A stretch of 47,788 bases of DNA, taken from contig CANOWY010000009.1 of NCBI GenBank assembly GCA_947571135.1, positions 1 to 47,788 of the forward strand, read 5' to 3'. Position numbers and translations under genes: made by a program. This document shows positions 24,595 through 33,101 of the stretch, in pieces; the stretch's first letter is position 1; every line of letters begins with the position of its first letter. The DNA comes from an uncultured Mycoplasmatota bacterium (GTDB lineage Bacteria > Bacillota_I > Bacilli_A > RF39 > UBA660). The notes beneath the pieces were generated by a model. It was not told the DNA's origin and did not search any database. It saw nothing but the letters and a program-made list of their open reading frames with translations.

Positions 24595-24627
24595 ATTTTA
24601 ATCTATTATACTATGGCATACTGAATA

Positions 24628-25017
24628 CTATCTGCTTCTCATATCACCATAATCTTCATCATAATCCATTGATTTCCTAGAAATTATTTGTTCAAATTTT
24701 TCTATTTTAGACATTTCCATAATAGTTTTTAATTGAGCACAATCAACGATATACTTATTCGAAATGCCTTCTGCAAGACTCGTAATTCCAAATAATGCAG
24801 CCATTATTATACTATATTTTATAATTTCGTCTAGACTATAAACATTGCTTTTCTTAAATAAATCTTCTAATACTTCTGTATACATTGGATATGTTAAAAA
24901 AGTACTCACAATTCCAGAATTACGGATTATTTTTACCCACTTTAATCTTTTTTTTCTAGCCATCAATATATTTCTTTGCTTTTCAAAAGTCATATTTCTA
25001 ATTTTTTTTATTTTCAT
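24628..25017 (-). CDS. Small membrane protein of the secretion locus
   Basis: The 129-residue protein has a strongly basic N-terminus (RKKRLKWVKIIRNSG), one or two hydrophobic segments (about 34-46 and 65-82) and an acidic/basic tail. No family is recognised. It is a separate transcription unit with a consensus -35 promoter and a terminator. The basic start predicts a cytoplasmic N-terminus. Its function may be unrelated to secretion despite its place inside the locus. Confidence 0.65.
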   Translation of the reverse strand: MKIKKIRNMTFEKQRNILMARKKRLKWVKIIRNSGIVSTFLTYPMYTEVLEDLFKKSNVYSLDEIIKYSIIMAALFGITSLAEGISNKYIVDCAQLKTIMEMSKIEKFEQIISRKSMDYDEDYGDMRSR

Positions 25018-25049
25018 AATTCTTTTTCCTTTCCCCTGAATTGCTATTT

Positions 25050-25078
25050 ATGTTAGTATATTCTGTTACAAATGTCAA
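25050..25078 (-). promoter_or_regulatory. Promoter of the 129-residue membrane protein gene
   Basis: A perfect TTGACA, a 17-bp spacer and TAACAT lie about 30 bp before the start codon on the minus strand. Confidence 0.55.
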
Positions 25079-25120
25079 TTTTTAATTGTTATTTAAAAAT
25101 ACAGTCAAAAATATTGCTTT

Positions 25121-26236
25121 TTATCTAATTATGTATGGATTATCTTTTGTACCATCTCCACTTGCAAATAAAACATCGCTACTTAAGGCAACTACAAAAC
25201 GATTTTGAGCAGTAGTATTTGCATAATCAGATATTATTTGACCTCGTCCATTAACATAAAACACATCATAAGTTGATTTTGTATCTGCAGTCATTGTCCA
25301 CCATTTAAATTTGTTATCAGCCAAGTAATTATAATTTTGACATTCTTCACTAATAGTTTCTTGACATAATCCATCTAGGCTAGCATTCATATAATCATAT
25401 ACTGGCAAAAGACCAATCATTTGCTTTTCAATTTTTTCATTGCATTCTAAACTTCCACTTTTATCTGTACTTTCTTCTAATCTTTTTCCAACACATAAAT
25501 CAAATTGTGCCAAATAATGTGAATAACTACTTAAAGTTGTATCATAAAAACTTTTGATATTCGAAAAAGAACGACTTAATAAAAAACTATTTATTCCTTT
25601 TCTTGAATCTTTTTCTGTATTATAACGATTATCCCAATCTCCGTTAATATCTGCTTTGTCAGTACTTACAATCATTTCAATATTTCCTGACTTATTTATT
25701 TTTATTAGACGCCATAATCTATCTGCAAATGAAACAAAATTATTTGGATTTTGTCCTCTAAAAACAAATTCATTATTTAGTTCATATAGTCCTTCATACG
25801 TTTGAGAAAGTTTATTATTTTTTTTAATTACATCAACGAATTTTTCTGTTTTAAACTTATTACATGTTAAATATGTCTGATATTTATAAGCATTATCTAT
25901 ATAATCTACCATTATATTAGCAGTACATGAAGAATCTTTCACATATTTTTTTAATTCTTTAATGTATTTATTTTCTATTAAAGTGTCTGTACTTATTATA
26001 ACAGTGGGTTTTGTATCATTTGGAAGTTCATCTGGATGTTCTGAAAGATACTTTAAACTCGCCTTTTCCAATTTTTCTTCTAATTGTTCATAAGTAATTC
26101 TAGAGCCAACTATTTTCACAACTATTGCTACTGTTATTATAATTAATAACATAATCAATGCTATACTTCCAAATAGCATGACTTTTTGTTTATTACTTGA
26201 ATATATATTTTTTAAATGCTCTAATTTCTGTTTCAT
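25121..26236 (-). CDS. Membrane-anchored surface protein with WRLIKI-type domain
   Basis: The 371-residue protein has one N-terminal transmembrane helix (about 19-41) and a long exported part. The segment YELNNEFVFRGQNPNNFVSF followed by RLWRLIKINKSGNIEMIVS resembles a domain seen in many surface proteins of uncultured Bacilli, close to DUF6273-type domains. The end reads GDGTKDNPYIIR, also common there. Cysteines occur in pairs. It lies just after the VirB2-like pilin, so it may be a pseudopilin-like or surface component of the machine, but no function is shown by the sequence. Confidence 0.75.
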   Translation of the reverse strand: MKQKLEHLKNIYSSNKQKVMLFGSIALIMLLIIITVAIVVKIVGSRITYEQLEEKLEKASLKYLSEHPDELPNDTKPTVIISTDTLIENKYIKELKKYVKDSSCTANIMVDYIDNAYKYQTYLTCNKFKTEKFVDVIKKNNKLSQTYEGLYELNNEFVFRGQNPNNFVSFADRLWRLIKINKSGNIEMIVSTDKADINGDWDNRYNTEKDSRKGINSFLLSRSFSNIKSFYDTTLSSYSHYLAQFDLCVGKRLEESTDKSGSLECNEKIEKQMIGLLPVYDYMNASLDGLCQETISEECQNYNYLADNKFKWWTMTADTKSTYDVFYVNGRGQIISDYANTTAQNRFVVALSSDVLFASGDGTKDNPYIIR

Positions 26237-26271
26237 TTGTTATCACCATACAAAAATCATATCATAGAGAC

Positions 26272-26296
26272 AAAAAAAAAGCAATTTACATTGCTT
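26272..26296 (-). terminator. Terminator of the VirB2-like pilin gene
   Basis: A 6-bp stem (AAGCAA / TTGCTT) with a 6-base loop is followed by nine T on the minus strand. It overlaps the pilin stop codon. Confidence 0.75.
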
Positions 26297-26687
26297 AATC
26301 ATTTCCCCATAATTCATCTGCGGCAGTACATCCAGTGTTTGGATTCGTAATACATGCTTTACAGACCTCAAAATCATCCTGAGCACCCTCACTAAATCCA
26401 CCTATAACTGTCATAATAAAACTAATAATTGTTGGGAGCAAGAAAATAACCACAGCAGCAATCGCTCTTCTGACTAAAGCACCCGTTGCTTTTTTAATTT
26501 CATCTTCTTTACTTGCAATAACTGCTTTTCCTAAATCAATCATACCAAATATGATTAATAATAATGGAATGACAATTTTAAATACTAATAATACCCAACC
26601 TACAAGTTGCCAAATATTTGCTGTTGCAGCACAAAAACCATCTGCTTGACCAACTTCCATTGTTAAAAATAAATTTGCTAAGTTCAT
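26295..26687 (-). CDS. VirB2/TrbC-like pilin, probable major subunit
   Basis: The 130-residue protein has a short lead, then two hydrophobic helices (about 27-48 and 73-96) around the charged turn KAVIASKEDEIKKATGALVR, and a Cys-containing tail (CKACITNPNTGC). The core VIPLLLIIFGMIDLGKAV ... FLLPTIISF is shared with two other genes here and with Mbov_0395-type pilin-like conjugal proteins. It should be the main subunit of the type IV secretion pilus or channel lining. It is the only one of the three with its own consensus promoter and strong terminator, fitting high expression. Confidence 0.83.
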   Translation of the reverse strand: MNLANLFLTMEVGQADGFCAATANIWQLVGWVLLVFKIVIPLLLIIFGMIDLGKAVIASKEDEIKKATGALVRRAIAAVVIFLLPTIISFIMTVIGGFSEGAQDDFEVCKACITNPNTGCTAADELWGND

Positions 26688-26723
26688 AATTTATACCTCT
26701 CTCTTTTTTTATTATCTAGATTA

Positions 26724-26752
26724 ATTTTATACATTATTTATCCTATTGTCAA
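26724..26752 (-). promoter_or_regulatory. Strong promoter of the VirB2-like pilin
   Basis: A perfect TTGACA, a 17-bp spacer and TAAAAT on the minus strand lie 37 bp upstream of the pilin start. The -35 sits inside one arm of an inverted repeat, which suggests control by a DNA-binding protein. Confidence 0.7.
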
Positions 26753-26785
26753 GTTTTACGCTTATAAAAGTGTAAACTTTGACAA
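26746..26785. repeat. Inverted repeat over the pilin promoter -35
   Basis: Two 14-base arms (26746-26759, TTGTCAAGTTTTAC, and 26772-26785, GTAAACTTTGACAA) pair at 12 of 14 positions with a 12-base spacer. There is no T-run, so it is not a typical terminator. It covers the -35 of the pilin promoter and could be an operator. Confidence 0.55.
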
Positions 26786-26798
26786 TTATCATTTTTAC

Positions 26799-27794
26799 TT
26801 ATCCTTTAAAAATATTAAATAATTTGCTATTTTTTGGTTCTTCTCCACTGGAATCTTCAAAACGAGCAAAACCTAATTTAATTAAAAATTCTTCTAACAC
26901 TTTTTGATAATCTAACTTATCATCTAAATATGGAATATTATAAAATACTTTACTGCGTGATTCATACTCAAAGTCCTTAATATCGCGTTGATTTAAAATA
27001 CTTCTATTTAAAACAATCTTTTTGTCTTTTAATTTTTCAAAAGCACGTTTATCTTTACGAATAAGTTTATTTAGTTTAATTAATCCTGGTTCAATTAAAT
27101 AAATAACCTCTGAACAAGATGAAATGCTTCCTCGATCATTTAAATCAACAAGTATCACTTCTGCTTCACTATTCATCGCAATAAATGCGGGTAAATCAAG
27201 ACTTGAGGTTGTCTTTAAAGTCTTATCATTAAAGTAAATAAAGTCGTGTTCATCTACTTCTACAGCAATAACATTATATTTAGTTGCTAGTTGCTTTTTT
27301 AATAAATATGTTAAAGTAGTAGATCCTGCATGATTTGTTACATTTTTAATTCCAATAACACGTAAGCCTAGTTTATTATAATCTCCGCCTTCATCCCCAG
27401 AAGATGTTACATTATTTAATTGATGATATTGCGCAACATCTTTATATGTATTTGGATTGTTGATTAAAAACTTAATAGCATCTACATTACGTGTAAAATT
27501 ATAAATTCCCATTGAAATTAATCCAGATAAATATTTTGGAGAGTTGACAATTTCGGAATCATCTAAAAGAATAATAATATTACTAACATCCATTCTTACA
27601 GAAAGACTCTGTAAAGTTTCAATATCTTGGTAATTTTTTAATGCCGTGATATCTAGAATCATTTTATTAAAGTAAAAGTTAGTAAATTGATTCACTAAAT
27701 CTTCTACTTCAAATTCTCCATTTATATTTTTTATAATATCAATATCGAGTGTTGCTAATAATGACTGGTATTTATTTGATACAATAACATTCAC
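26799..27794 (-). CDS. TadZ/CpaE-like protein with degenerate P-loop
   Basis: The 331-residue protein has an N-terminal receiver-like domain (about 1-120, ILLDD near 75-79) and a ParA/MinD-like domain, the layout of TadZ/CpaE proteins that place Tad pili. The P-loop reads NVTNHAGSTT (151-160), lacking the lysine of the deviant Walker motif, so ATP hydrolysis is doubtful; this is seen in several TadZ lineages. VEVDEHDF and EVILVDLND follow as the later motifs. The start is GTG, nine bases after AGGAGG. It ends the Tad part of the locus. Confidence 0.8.
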   Translation of the reverse strand: MNVIVSNKYQSLLATLDIDIIKNINGEFEVEDLVNQFTNFYFNKMILDITALKNYQDIETLQSLSVRMDVSNIIILLDDSEIVNSPKYLSGLISMGIYNFTRNVDAIKFLINNPNTYKDVAQYHQLNNVTSSGDEGGDYNKLGLRVIGIKNVTNHAGSTTLTYLLKKQLATKYNVIAVEVDEHDFIYFNDKTLKTTSSLDLPAFIAMNSEAEVILVDLNDRGSISSCSEVIYLIEPGLIKLNKLIRKDKRAFEKLKDKKIVLNRSILNQRDIKDFEYESRSKVFYNIPYLDDKLDYQKVLEEFLIKLGFARFEDSSGEEPKNSKLFNIFKG

Positions 27795-27797
27795 TTT

Positions 27798-28286
27798 TTA
27801 TTCCTCCTTTGCTATTAAGTTATCTGCAGGGATTACAACATCTCCTGTAGAACCGTTTACATCAAATTTAAATATATCTCCTAAAACTGGTAAATTAAAG
27901 TAGAAAAATATATTGACTCTATAATACACTTTCCCTCTGTTATTTACAGAAGGGGCTTTTATTTTACTAACACAATAATAATACTTTTTACTATTACTCG
28001 TTACTAATTCCGCAGTACTTCTATTTAAATCTCCCACTCCATAACTTCCTACTTCACAGGACTTGGTTACTCTATAATTCGTACTTTTTAAATAATTGTT
28101 GATAATTTCAATAGCACCATTTGCTCCATCTGTTAACCCTTCTCTTTTTTCAATAATGGATAATATTTCATTTTTTACTTTAAATGCTTTTGTATAATTC
28201 AGTGATAATGCTAGAAAAGCAACAAATATTAGCATAAATATAATGATTAATTGGGTAAGCCAAGTACCACCTATTGCTTCTCTCAT
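27798..28286 (-). CDS. TadE-like pseudopilin 2
   Basis: The 162-residue protein begins MREAIGGTWLTQLIIIFMLIF, a hydrophobic helix near the N-terminus, followed by a soluble domain with two Cys. This resembles the TadE/TadF minor pilins of Tad systems. It is a paralogue of the gene just upstream (both start MREAIGGTW and share NY/NHxKAFxVKN). Its start codon overlaps the upstream stop by one base with GGGGTGA before it. It probably primes or caps the Flp fibre. Confidence 0.8.
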   Translation of the reverse strand: MREAIGGTWLTQLIIIFMLIFVAFLALSLNYTKAFKVKNEILSIIEKREGLTDGANGAIEIINNYLKSTNYRVTKSCEVGSYGVGDLNRSTAELVTSNSKKYYYCVSKIKAPSVNNRGKVYYRVNIFFYFNLPVLGDIFKFDVNGSTGDVVIPADNLIAKEE

Positions 28287-28765
28287 TACTTCACCCCTTT
28301 AGAATGACTCATAATTTTCGTATCTCCAGAAACTCTAAATTCGAATATACTTCTAAATATTGGTAAATCGAGTTGATAAAATACAACTACTCTATAATAA
28401 TTCATAATAGGAATTTCTCCATAACGATCTGGAACATTTCCTCTGGCTGCTTGTGCTTTAAGGCAAAAAGATGAATTTCTACTATCAATTTTTCCGTCTC
28501 TATTATACCCAGTATAACCATCTGGACATTTTCCTGTAGTTCTATACGATGTTTCTTTTAAGTATTCGACAATTTGTCTTATTGCAGGATCACTATCTGG
28601 ATTACTTAAATTTACGCCTTCTTCTCTTTCAATGGCTTTTACAATCGTATTTTTTACATTAAATGCCTTGGAATGGTTAATTGATAAACACATATAACCT
28701 GTGAAAAGCAAGATAAAAAAGATAACGATTTGAAAAATCCAAGTACCACCTATTGCTTCTCTCAA
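28286..28765 (-). CDS. TadE-like pseudopilin 1
   Basis: The 159-residue protein has an N-terminal helix (MREAIGGTWIFQIVIFFILL) and a soluble domain of pseudopilin type with Cys residues. It is clearly related to the following gene (conserved N-terminal helix and KAFNVKN). The start codon is TTG, nine bases after GAGGTGAT, supported by alignment with its paralogue. It belongs to the Tad set and follows the two Flp-like pilin genes. Confidence 0.8.
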   Translation of the reverse strand: MREAIGGTWIFQIVIFFILLFTGYMCLSINHSKAFNVKNTIVKAIEREEGVNLSNPDSDPAIRQIVEYLKETSYRTTGKCPDGYTGYNRDGKIDSRNSSFCLKAQAARGNVPDRYGEIPIMNYYRVVVFYQLDLPIFRSIFEFRVSGDTKIMSHSKGVK

Positions 28766-28780
28766 CTTACATCACCTCAT

Positions 28781-29020
28781 TTAACCTTTCCAAGGGCATT
28801 TAAATTCTGTCCCCTCTTGACGGCCATTTTTATAGTATTTGCATGTTACAAGTCCTTCGCTTAAAGTTCTTTTGTCACATACAGCATCACTACATTTATT
28901 GGTTGCAATAAATGTATTTTTTATATTAGGCCATAAAATTGCAAAGAAAAAGACCGATAGGATTGCTACCGCTACAACAATTACAACCGTTATATTTAAC
29001 TCTCCTGTGGCCTGTTTCAT
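28781..29020 (-). CDS. Flp-like pilin 2
   Basis: The 79-residue protein has a short hydrophilic lead MKQATGELN, a hydrophobic helix (about 10-31) and a Cys-rich tail. The size and layout match Flp/Tad pilins, but the classical Flp cleavage motif (Gly followed by Glu-Tyr) is not evident; TGELN is the only Gly-Glu. It is a near paralogue of the upstream pilin. Confidence 0.75.
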   Translation of the reverse strand: MKQATGELNITVVIVVAVAILSVFFFAILWPNIKNTFIATNKCSDAVCDKRTLSEGLVTCKYYKNGRQEGTEFKCPWKG

Positions 29021-29044
29021 AGTTTTCTAACTCCTTATTTTTTA

Positions 29045-29284
29045 TTAGTCCGTATCGTTATTATTTGGACAAGTAACTTCTTGAGCATTATTGTTTTCAT
29101 CCCAATAAGTACATTTACAAGTTTTTCCTGTACATTTACAATCTGTTACAGATGAACATTTTGTACTATTTAAGATGTTTGTTTTAATACTTGGCCAAAC
29201 AAACGCATAGAAGAATGCGGCTACTGCTGCTATTGCTACTACGGTTACAACCGTCATATTTAGTTCTCCAGTTGCTTCTTTCAT
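29045..29284 (-). CDS. Flp-like pilin 1
   Basis: The 79-residue protein has the same design as its neighbour: MKEATGELNMTVV, a hydrophobic helix, then a tail with several Cys (KCSSVTDCKCTGKTCKC). These cysteines may form disulfides that stabilise the fibre. A GAGGAGG Shine-Dalgarno and a consensus-like promoter of its own precede it, so it is probably the major Flp subunit. Confidence 0.78.
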   Translation of the reverse strand: MKEATGELNMTVVTVVAIAAVAAFFYAFVWPSIKTNILNSTKCSSVTDCKCTGKTCKCTYWDENNNAQEVTCPNNNDTD

Positions 29285-29313
29285 TTAATAAATACCTCCT
29301 CTATTATATTTTT

Positions 29314-29342
29314 ATTATAACTTTTTTTTCCTATAATATCAA
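29314..29342 (-). promoter_or_regulatory. Promoter of the Flp-like pilins
   Basis: TTGATA, a 17-bp spacer and a perfect TATAAT on the minus strand lie about 30 bp before the first pilin gene. This is one of the best promoters in the window, matching strong expression of a fibre subunit. Confidence 0.7.
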
Positions 29343-29357
29343 TATTTTATACTATTA

Positions 29358-30146
29358 TTACATTCCCATTAACATTAAAACTGCGAATATTAATAGAACC
29401 ATAACTCCTAGACCAGTTGCAATTAGCATACTCATTGTCTTAGATTCCATTTTTTCTAAGCGCTCTTTATATCTTGTATCCCTTGCTTTTTGTTGTAAGT
29501 TAGATATTGTTTTTGAGAATGCTAATAACTGATCTTGTTTATGCTCTTGTCTTCCTAAACTCAAGCGATATAAAAGACGCATCATACGCATTGAATCTCT
29601 TACAGGATATTGTCTTGCAAAATTTACATATGGATCAATTTTATCATTACCAGCGTTAATTTCATTAATCAATTCTTGTAAGCCTTCTCTAAAGATTGGA
29701 GGAGCGTCATTAATCGATTTTCCTATGGCAACTGGTACCGTATAATGTTGAATTAGTATTTCTAAACTCTTTAAATAATGTGGTAACATAGAATTGATTT
29801 CATGTAAATGAGATTTGTAATATTTTCTAATATTAAAGTAATCTAATTTAAATATTAAGTATCCACCTAAGCAGCAAAATAGAAATGTAACATAATTAAG
29901 TTTAGATATAAAGCAAAATACTAGAACAACTATCGTAACTAATCCATTTCGTATTCTTTTGTTAAATAGAATGTCTCCATTAACTCCTTCTCCATATTTT
30001 GCCTTTACATAAAAGTCCCAATCGTCTTCTTTTAATTTTCTAAAATAAACTTCATTATCTGCAATAAAACGATTAGCACTAATTCTACCTGTATAATTCA
30101 TGACATAAAGGAAAATAACTCCGACTATTAATATTTCGATTGACAT
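29358..30146 (-). CDS. tadC: TadC-like membrane assembly protein
   Basis: The 262-residue protein has N-terminal helices, a helical T2SSF-type cytoplasmic domain (about 95-215) and a C-terminal hydrophobic segment (MLIATGLGVMVLLIFAVLML). It should pair with the TadB-like protein to form the membrane platform of the Tad secretion machine. Its start lies one base after the TadB-like stop. The T2SSF assignment is based on layout and order rather than on one strong motif. Confidence 0.8.
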   Translation of the reverse strand: MSIEILIVGVIFLYVMNYTGRISANRFIADNEVYFRKLKEDDWDFYVKAKYGEGVNGDILFNKRIRNGLVTIVVLVFCFISKLNYVTFLFCCLGGYLIFKLDYFNIRKYYKSHLHEINSMLPHYLKSLEILIQHYTVPVAIGKSINDAPPIFREGLQELINEINAGNDKIDPYVNFARQYPVRDSMRMMRLLYRLSLGRQEHKQDQLLAFSKTISNLQQKARDTRYKERLEKMESKTMSMLIATGLGVMVLLIFAVLMLMGM

Positions 30147-30147
30147 A

Positions 30148-31041
30148 TTATTCTACCCCCACATCTTGATTATAGTATTTTTCTCCACTTAATAAGAAAT
30201 AACAATTGATGATAATGATGGCATGTAATATCATTTTGACATACCAAATATCTAATAATTCGATATAACTATCTGTTCCTAATAAAAACTGCATAGCCAT
30301 TACAAGTAAAAATAGGGCTAAACCAAATGTAATAAAACGTTTGTGAAAGTTTTTACGATCGGCTTGATCACGATATACTCCTTCTACTAGGGCGTCAATA
30401 TCTTGTGACATATTTTCAAGGGCTTCTCCTGAATCTTTTGCTCCTTCTTTGGTGATTTGTAAAAATAATTGATTCATATTTTTTACCATATAGAAAGGAT
30501 ATTTTTCATTAAAGAAATCGATAGATTCATCAATTGTACCATTTTGATAAGACATCTCAATCATAGTTCTAACATCTTGTAGAACCGGATCTTCTAAAAT
30601 TCCTGAATCTCTGACTCCTTCTAAAGATTTAACAAAACTTTGTGTCGTTGTAAATTCCATAATAACATTTGTTGTATATATTTGAATTTGCTCAAATATA
30701 AACTCACTATATATTTTTTGATATCTTAAGTAGGCCAAATAAGGAATAAAAGCCACTGCAATTAAAGCATAAACAATCGCAATTACTATATTATAAAAGT
30801 ATAAATAAGAAATGCCTCCTGCTACACCTGCAAACATAATAATTTGACTTGTGTATTGACGAACTGTAAATTCTTGCCCTAAGGACTTTACTTTTTCTTT
30901 TACTTCCTTATAACTATAAGGAGCAAATTTTTCGTATGTATCTTTTACTTGTGTAACAAAGAAACGATAGACGTTTTCTCCATTATTCTGACGGTAAGAT
31001 ACAACATAGATTCCTATAATCCATAATAGAATTAATTCCAT
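30148..31041 (-). CDS. tadB: TadB-like membrane assembly protein
   Basis: The 297-residue protein has N-terminal helices, a T2SSF-type cytoplasmic helical domain (about 120-230) with KEGAKDSGEALENMSQDIDA, and two C-terminal hydrophobic segments. It is the usual partner of TadC and follows the CpaF ATPase gene. In Tad systems TadB and TadC form the inner-membrane platform through which the ATPase drives fibre assembly. Confidence 0.83.
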   Translation of the reverse strand: MELILLWIIGIYVVSYRQNNGENVYRFFVTQVKDTYEKFAPYSYKEVKEKVKSLGQEFTVRQYTSQIIMFAGVAGGISYLYFYNIVIAIVYALIAVAFIPYLAYLRYQKIYSEFIFEQIQIYTTNVIMEFTTTQSFVKSLEGVRDSGILEDPVLQDVRTMIEMSYQNGTIDESIDFFNEKYPFYMVKNMNQLFLQITKEGAKDSGEALENMSQDIDALVEGVYRDQADRKNFHKRFITFGLALFLLVMAMQFLLGTDSYIELLDIWYVKMILHAIIIINCYFLLSGEKYYNQDVGVE

Positions 31042-31058
31042 ATAATATCCCTACTTTC

Positions 31059-32192
31059 TTATATAGTATCTACTGCAGTTTGATTTAAGGTTGTAGTAGC
31101 ACCATTTGGAAGAGCACTTACCTTATTTGTAGTGTTTTCCGTTCTAAAAATTGTTTCTGGTAAGATTACTCCTTGAATAGATAAATAATCTCTTAAATGT
31201 TGGGTTGGATTATTTAAAGACATTTTTCCATCCATTGATTTTTGAAATATGGTATTCACTTGTGCTTCGTTGTTATCATCTACATAAAATTCACAAATTT
31301 CCATAATTTCTCTTTGGAATCTACCAAGTTCCTTGCTCATATATCCTTTTACATATACACCAATTTGAATATATCGATGGATAGTCGTTAAAAACTGCTC
31401 CACATCTTGATTTGTTTCTAATAAACTATACATACGCATTGGTATACTTGACGCTTTATCTGAGTGGATTGTCGATAAAATATGATGTCCAGAAGAAATC
31501 GAGTTACGAACCGCAAGTACTGCTTCCGCACTACGAACTTCTGATAATAAAATCCATATTGGATTTTGACGCATACAAGTTACTAAAACATCAGAATATG
31601 AAGCAATATTGTTTGTTTTCATTGCTACAATGTCACGGTGTGGGAAAATACGATCTAAGTGAAGTTCTAGGGTATCTTCAATACTAATTATTTTTTCATC
31701 TTCTTTTGTAGTGCTTGCAAGATATTTTACAAGTTCTGTTTTCCCTGAACCAGTTTCTCCACTTACTATTATATTCGCATGTCCTTGTACGCACTGTAAA
31801 AGAAAATCAAGTAAATCTTCTGAAACATATTTTTCATTTATCAACTTTTCTTTGTTCAAGCGAATTTTAGCAGGAGTTTTACGTATTAAACAAGCAATTC
31901 CATTTGTTGCTATTGAATCGTGAACAAAATTTAAACGAAGTTCAGTAGATTCAGCATCTAGAAAAGGGTGTGCCATATTAAAGGTTTTTCCCATTACATT
32001 TGAACATTGAAATGCCAATTTTTCCATTAAAGCATTATTAATTTCTGGTCTTTCTACTTTATATACACCTCGAGAAAGAGTTTTTAACCAGACTTGTCCA
32101 CCATTACTATAAGATATATCGGTAACATCATCTACTCTTAAAAACTCTTCTATTGGTCCAAAATCTAATTGTGAAAATATTGCATCATTCAT
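31059..32192 (-). CDS. cpaF: CpaF/TadA-type secretion ATPase
   Basis: This is a 377-residue hexameric ATPase of the VirB11/CpaF family. Walker A GETGSGKT (145-152), Asp box SIEDTLEL (170-177), Walker B WILLSEVR (213-220) and His box GHHILSTIHSDKASS (235-249) are all present. It powers Tad fibre assembly at the cytoplasmic membrane. Because VirB11 of type IV secretion is in the same family and none is seen elsewhere in the locus, one ATPase could serve both machines; this is inference. Confidence 0.93.
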   Translation of the reverse strand: MNDAIFSQLDFGPIEEFLRVDDVTDISYSNGGQVWLKTLSRGVYKVERPEINNALMEKLAFQCSNVMGKTFNMAHPFLDAESTELRLNFVHDSIATNGIACLIRKTPAKIRLNKEKLINEKYVSEDLLDFLLQCVQGHANIIVSGETGSGKTELVKYLASTTKEDEKIISIEDTLELHLDRIFPHRDIVAMKTNNIASYSDVLVTCMRQNPIWILLSEVRSAEAVLAVRNSISSGHHILSTIHSDKASSIPMRMYSLLETNQDVEQFLTTIHRYIQIGVYVKGYMSKELGRFQREIMEICEFYVDDNNEAQVNTIFQKSMDGKMSLNNPTQHLRDYLSIQGVILPETIFRTENTTNKVSALPNGATTTLNQTAVDTI

Positions 32193-32234
32193 ATGTAGAC
32201 ACCCTCTTTCGTATTCTTTTGTTTTTTTTATTCT

Positions 32235-33074
32235 TTATTGATTATTGTCATTGTTGTTTGTATTTGCGTTATTTTGATTATCTGTAGTTGTATTTTGTGG
32301 TACAACAGCACTTTTTGATAGAACAAAGTTTCTTAAATAATCACTTGAAACTCTTTTTTCACCAGGATTGGCACTATAAGAACCATTTCTTGGTACTGGA
32401 ACAATTTCAATAGAAGAACCACTAATATATCCTGTTTTCATTAATAATTCGTACATGTCATTCGGAACTGCAAATAATAGTTCAGAAGGTGTACGACTTT
32501 CTACTGTAGTTTCAAACACATGATTTCCTTGACTATCTTTAACTGCAAGAACTTCAATACTTTCAATAAATTTACCAAATATAACTTTATCTGTTTCATC
32601 AATTGCTTTTAAATATAAATCGATGTAGTTTCCTGGATATATTGAGTTACCATAAGTTGAATGTAAATCTACATTTAAACTAAACACTGTATATCCATCT
32701 GGAATATCCGCAAAAGCACTATCAGGCATTTCATCAGATGTCAATATTTGTGATTTATAAAACATACTATTGGCTGGAATTGTTGTTCCAAATGATACAT
32801 AGTTGTTAATTAATTCTTGAGCATTTGTAATTAAATTTGCACTACTTTTTACAACGCTACTTGAAACCTCCATATATCCAATCATGTCGCTTGTAATTAA
32901 TGTACGACTAGATAATTCCTCTTTGGCATAAGGAACAGTCACTGGTGTTGTTGCTTGTTTTACACGGTAATTATACCCAATATATAATACCAATATCGCA
33001 AGCAATACTCCTAAAATTGTTACAGTGTTTTTGTTTGCTAAAAATCTTTTAACTGTTGTTAATACATTTCCCAT
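32235..33074 (-). CDS. cpaB: CpaB/RcpC-type SAF-domain protein
   Basis: The 279-residue protein has one N-terminal membrane helix (about 16-32) followed by the SAF domain (KEELSSRTLITSDMIGYMEV) and the RcpC/CpaB-type domain. The end is low complexity (Asn/Gln rich). CpaB is a Tad component, usually periplasmic or wall-associated, and possibly interacts with wall sugars. It lies directly upstream of the CpaF gene. AGGAGG precedes the start. Confidence 0.87.
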   Translation of the reverse strand: MGNVLTTVKRFLANKNTVTILGVLLAILVLYIGYNYRVKQATTPVTVPYAKEELSSRTLITSDMIGYMEVSSSVVKSSANLITNAQELINNYVSFGTTIPANSMFYKSQILTSDEMPDSAFADIPDGYTVFSLNVDLHSTYGNSIYPGNYIDLYLKAIDETDKVIFGKFIESIEVLAVKDSQGNHVFETTVESRTPSELLFAVPNDMYELLMKTGYISGSSIEIVPVPRNGSYSANPGEKRVSSDYLRNFVLSKSAVVPQNTTTDNQNNANTNNNDNNQ

Positions 33075-33101
33075 TTTTCATTCCTCCTAATTTTTATTAA
33101 C

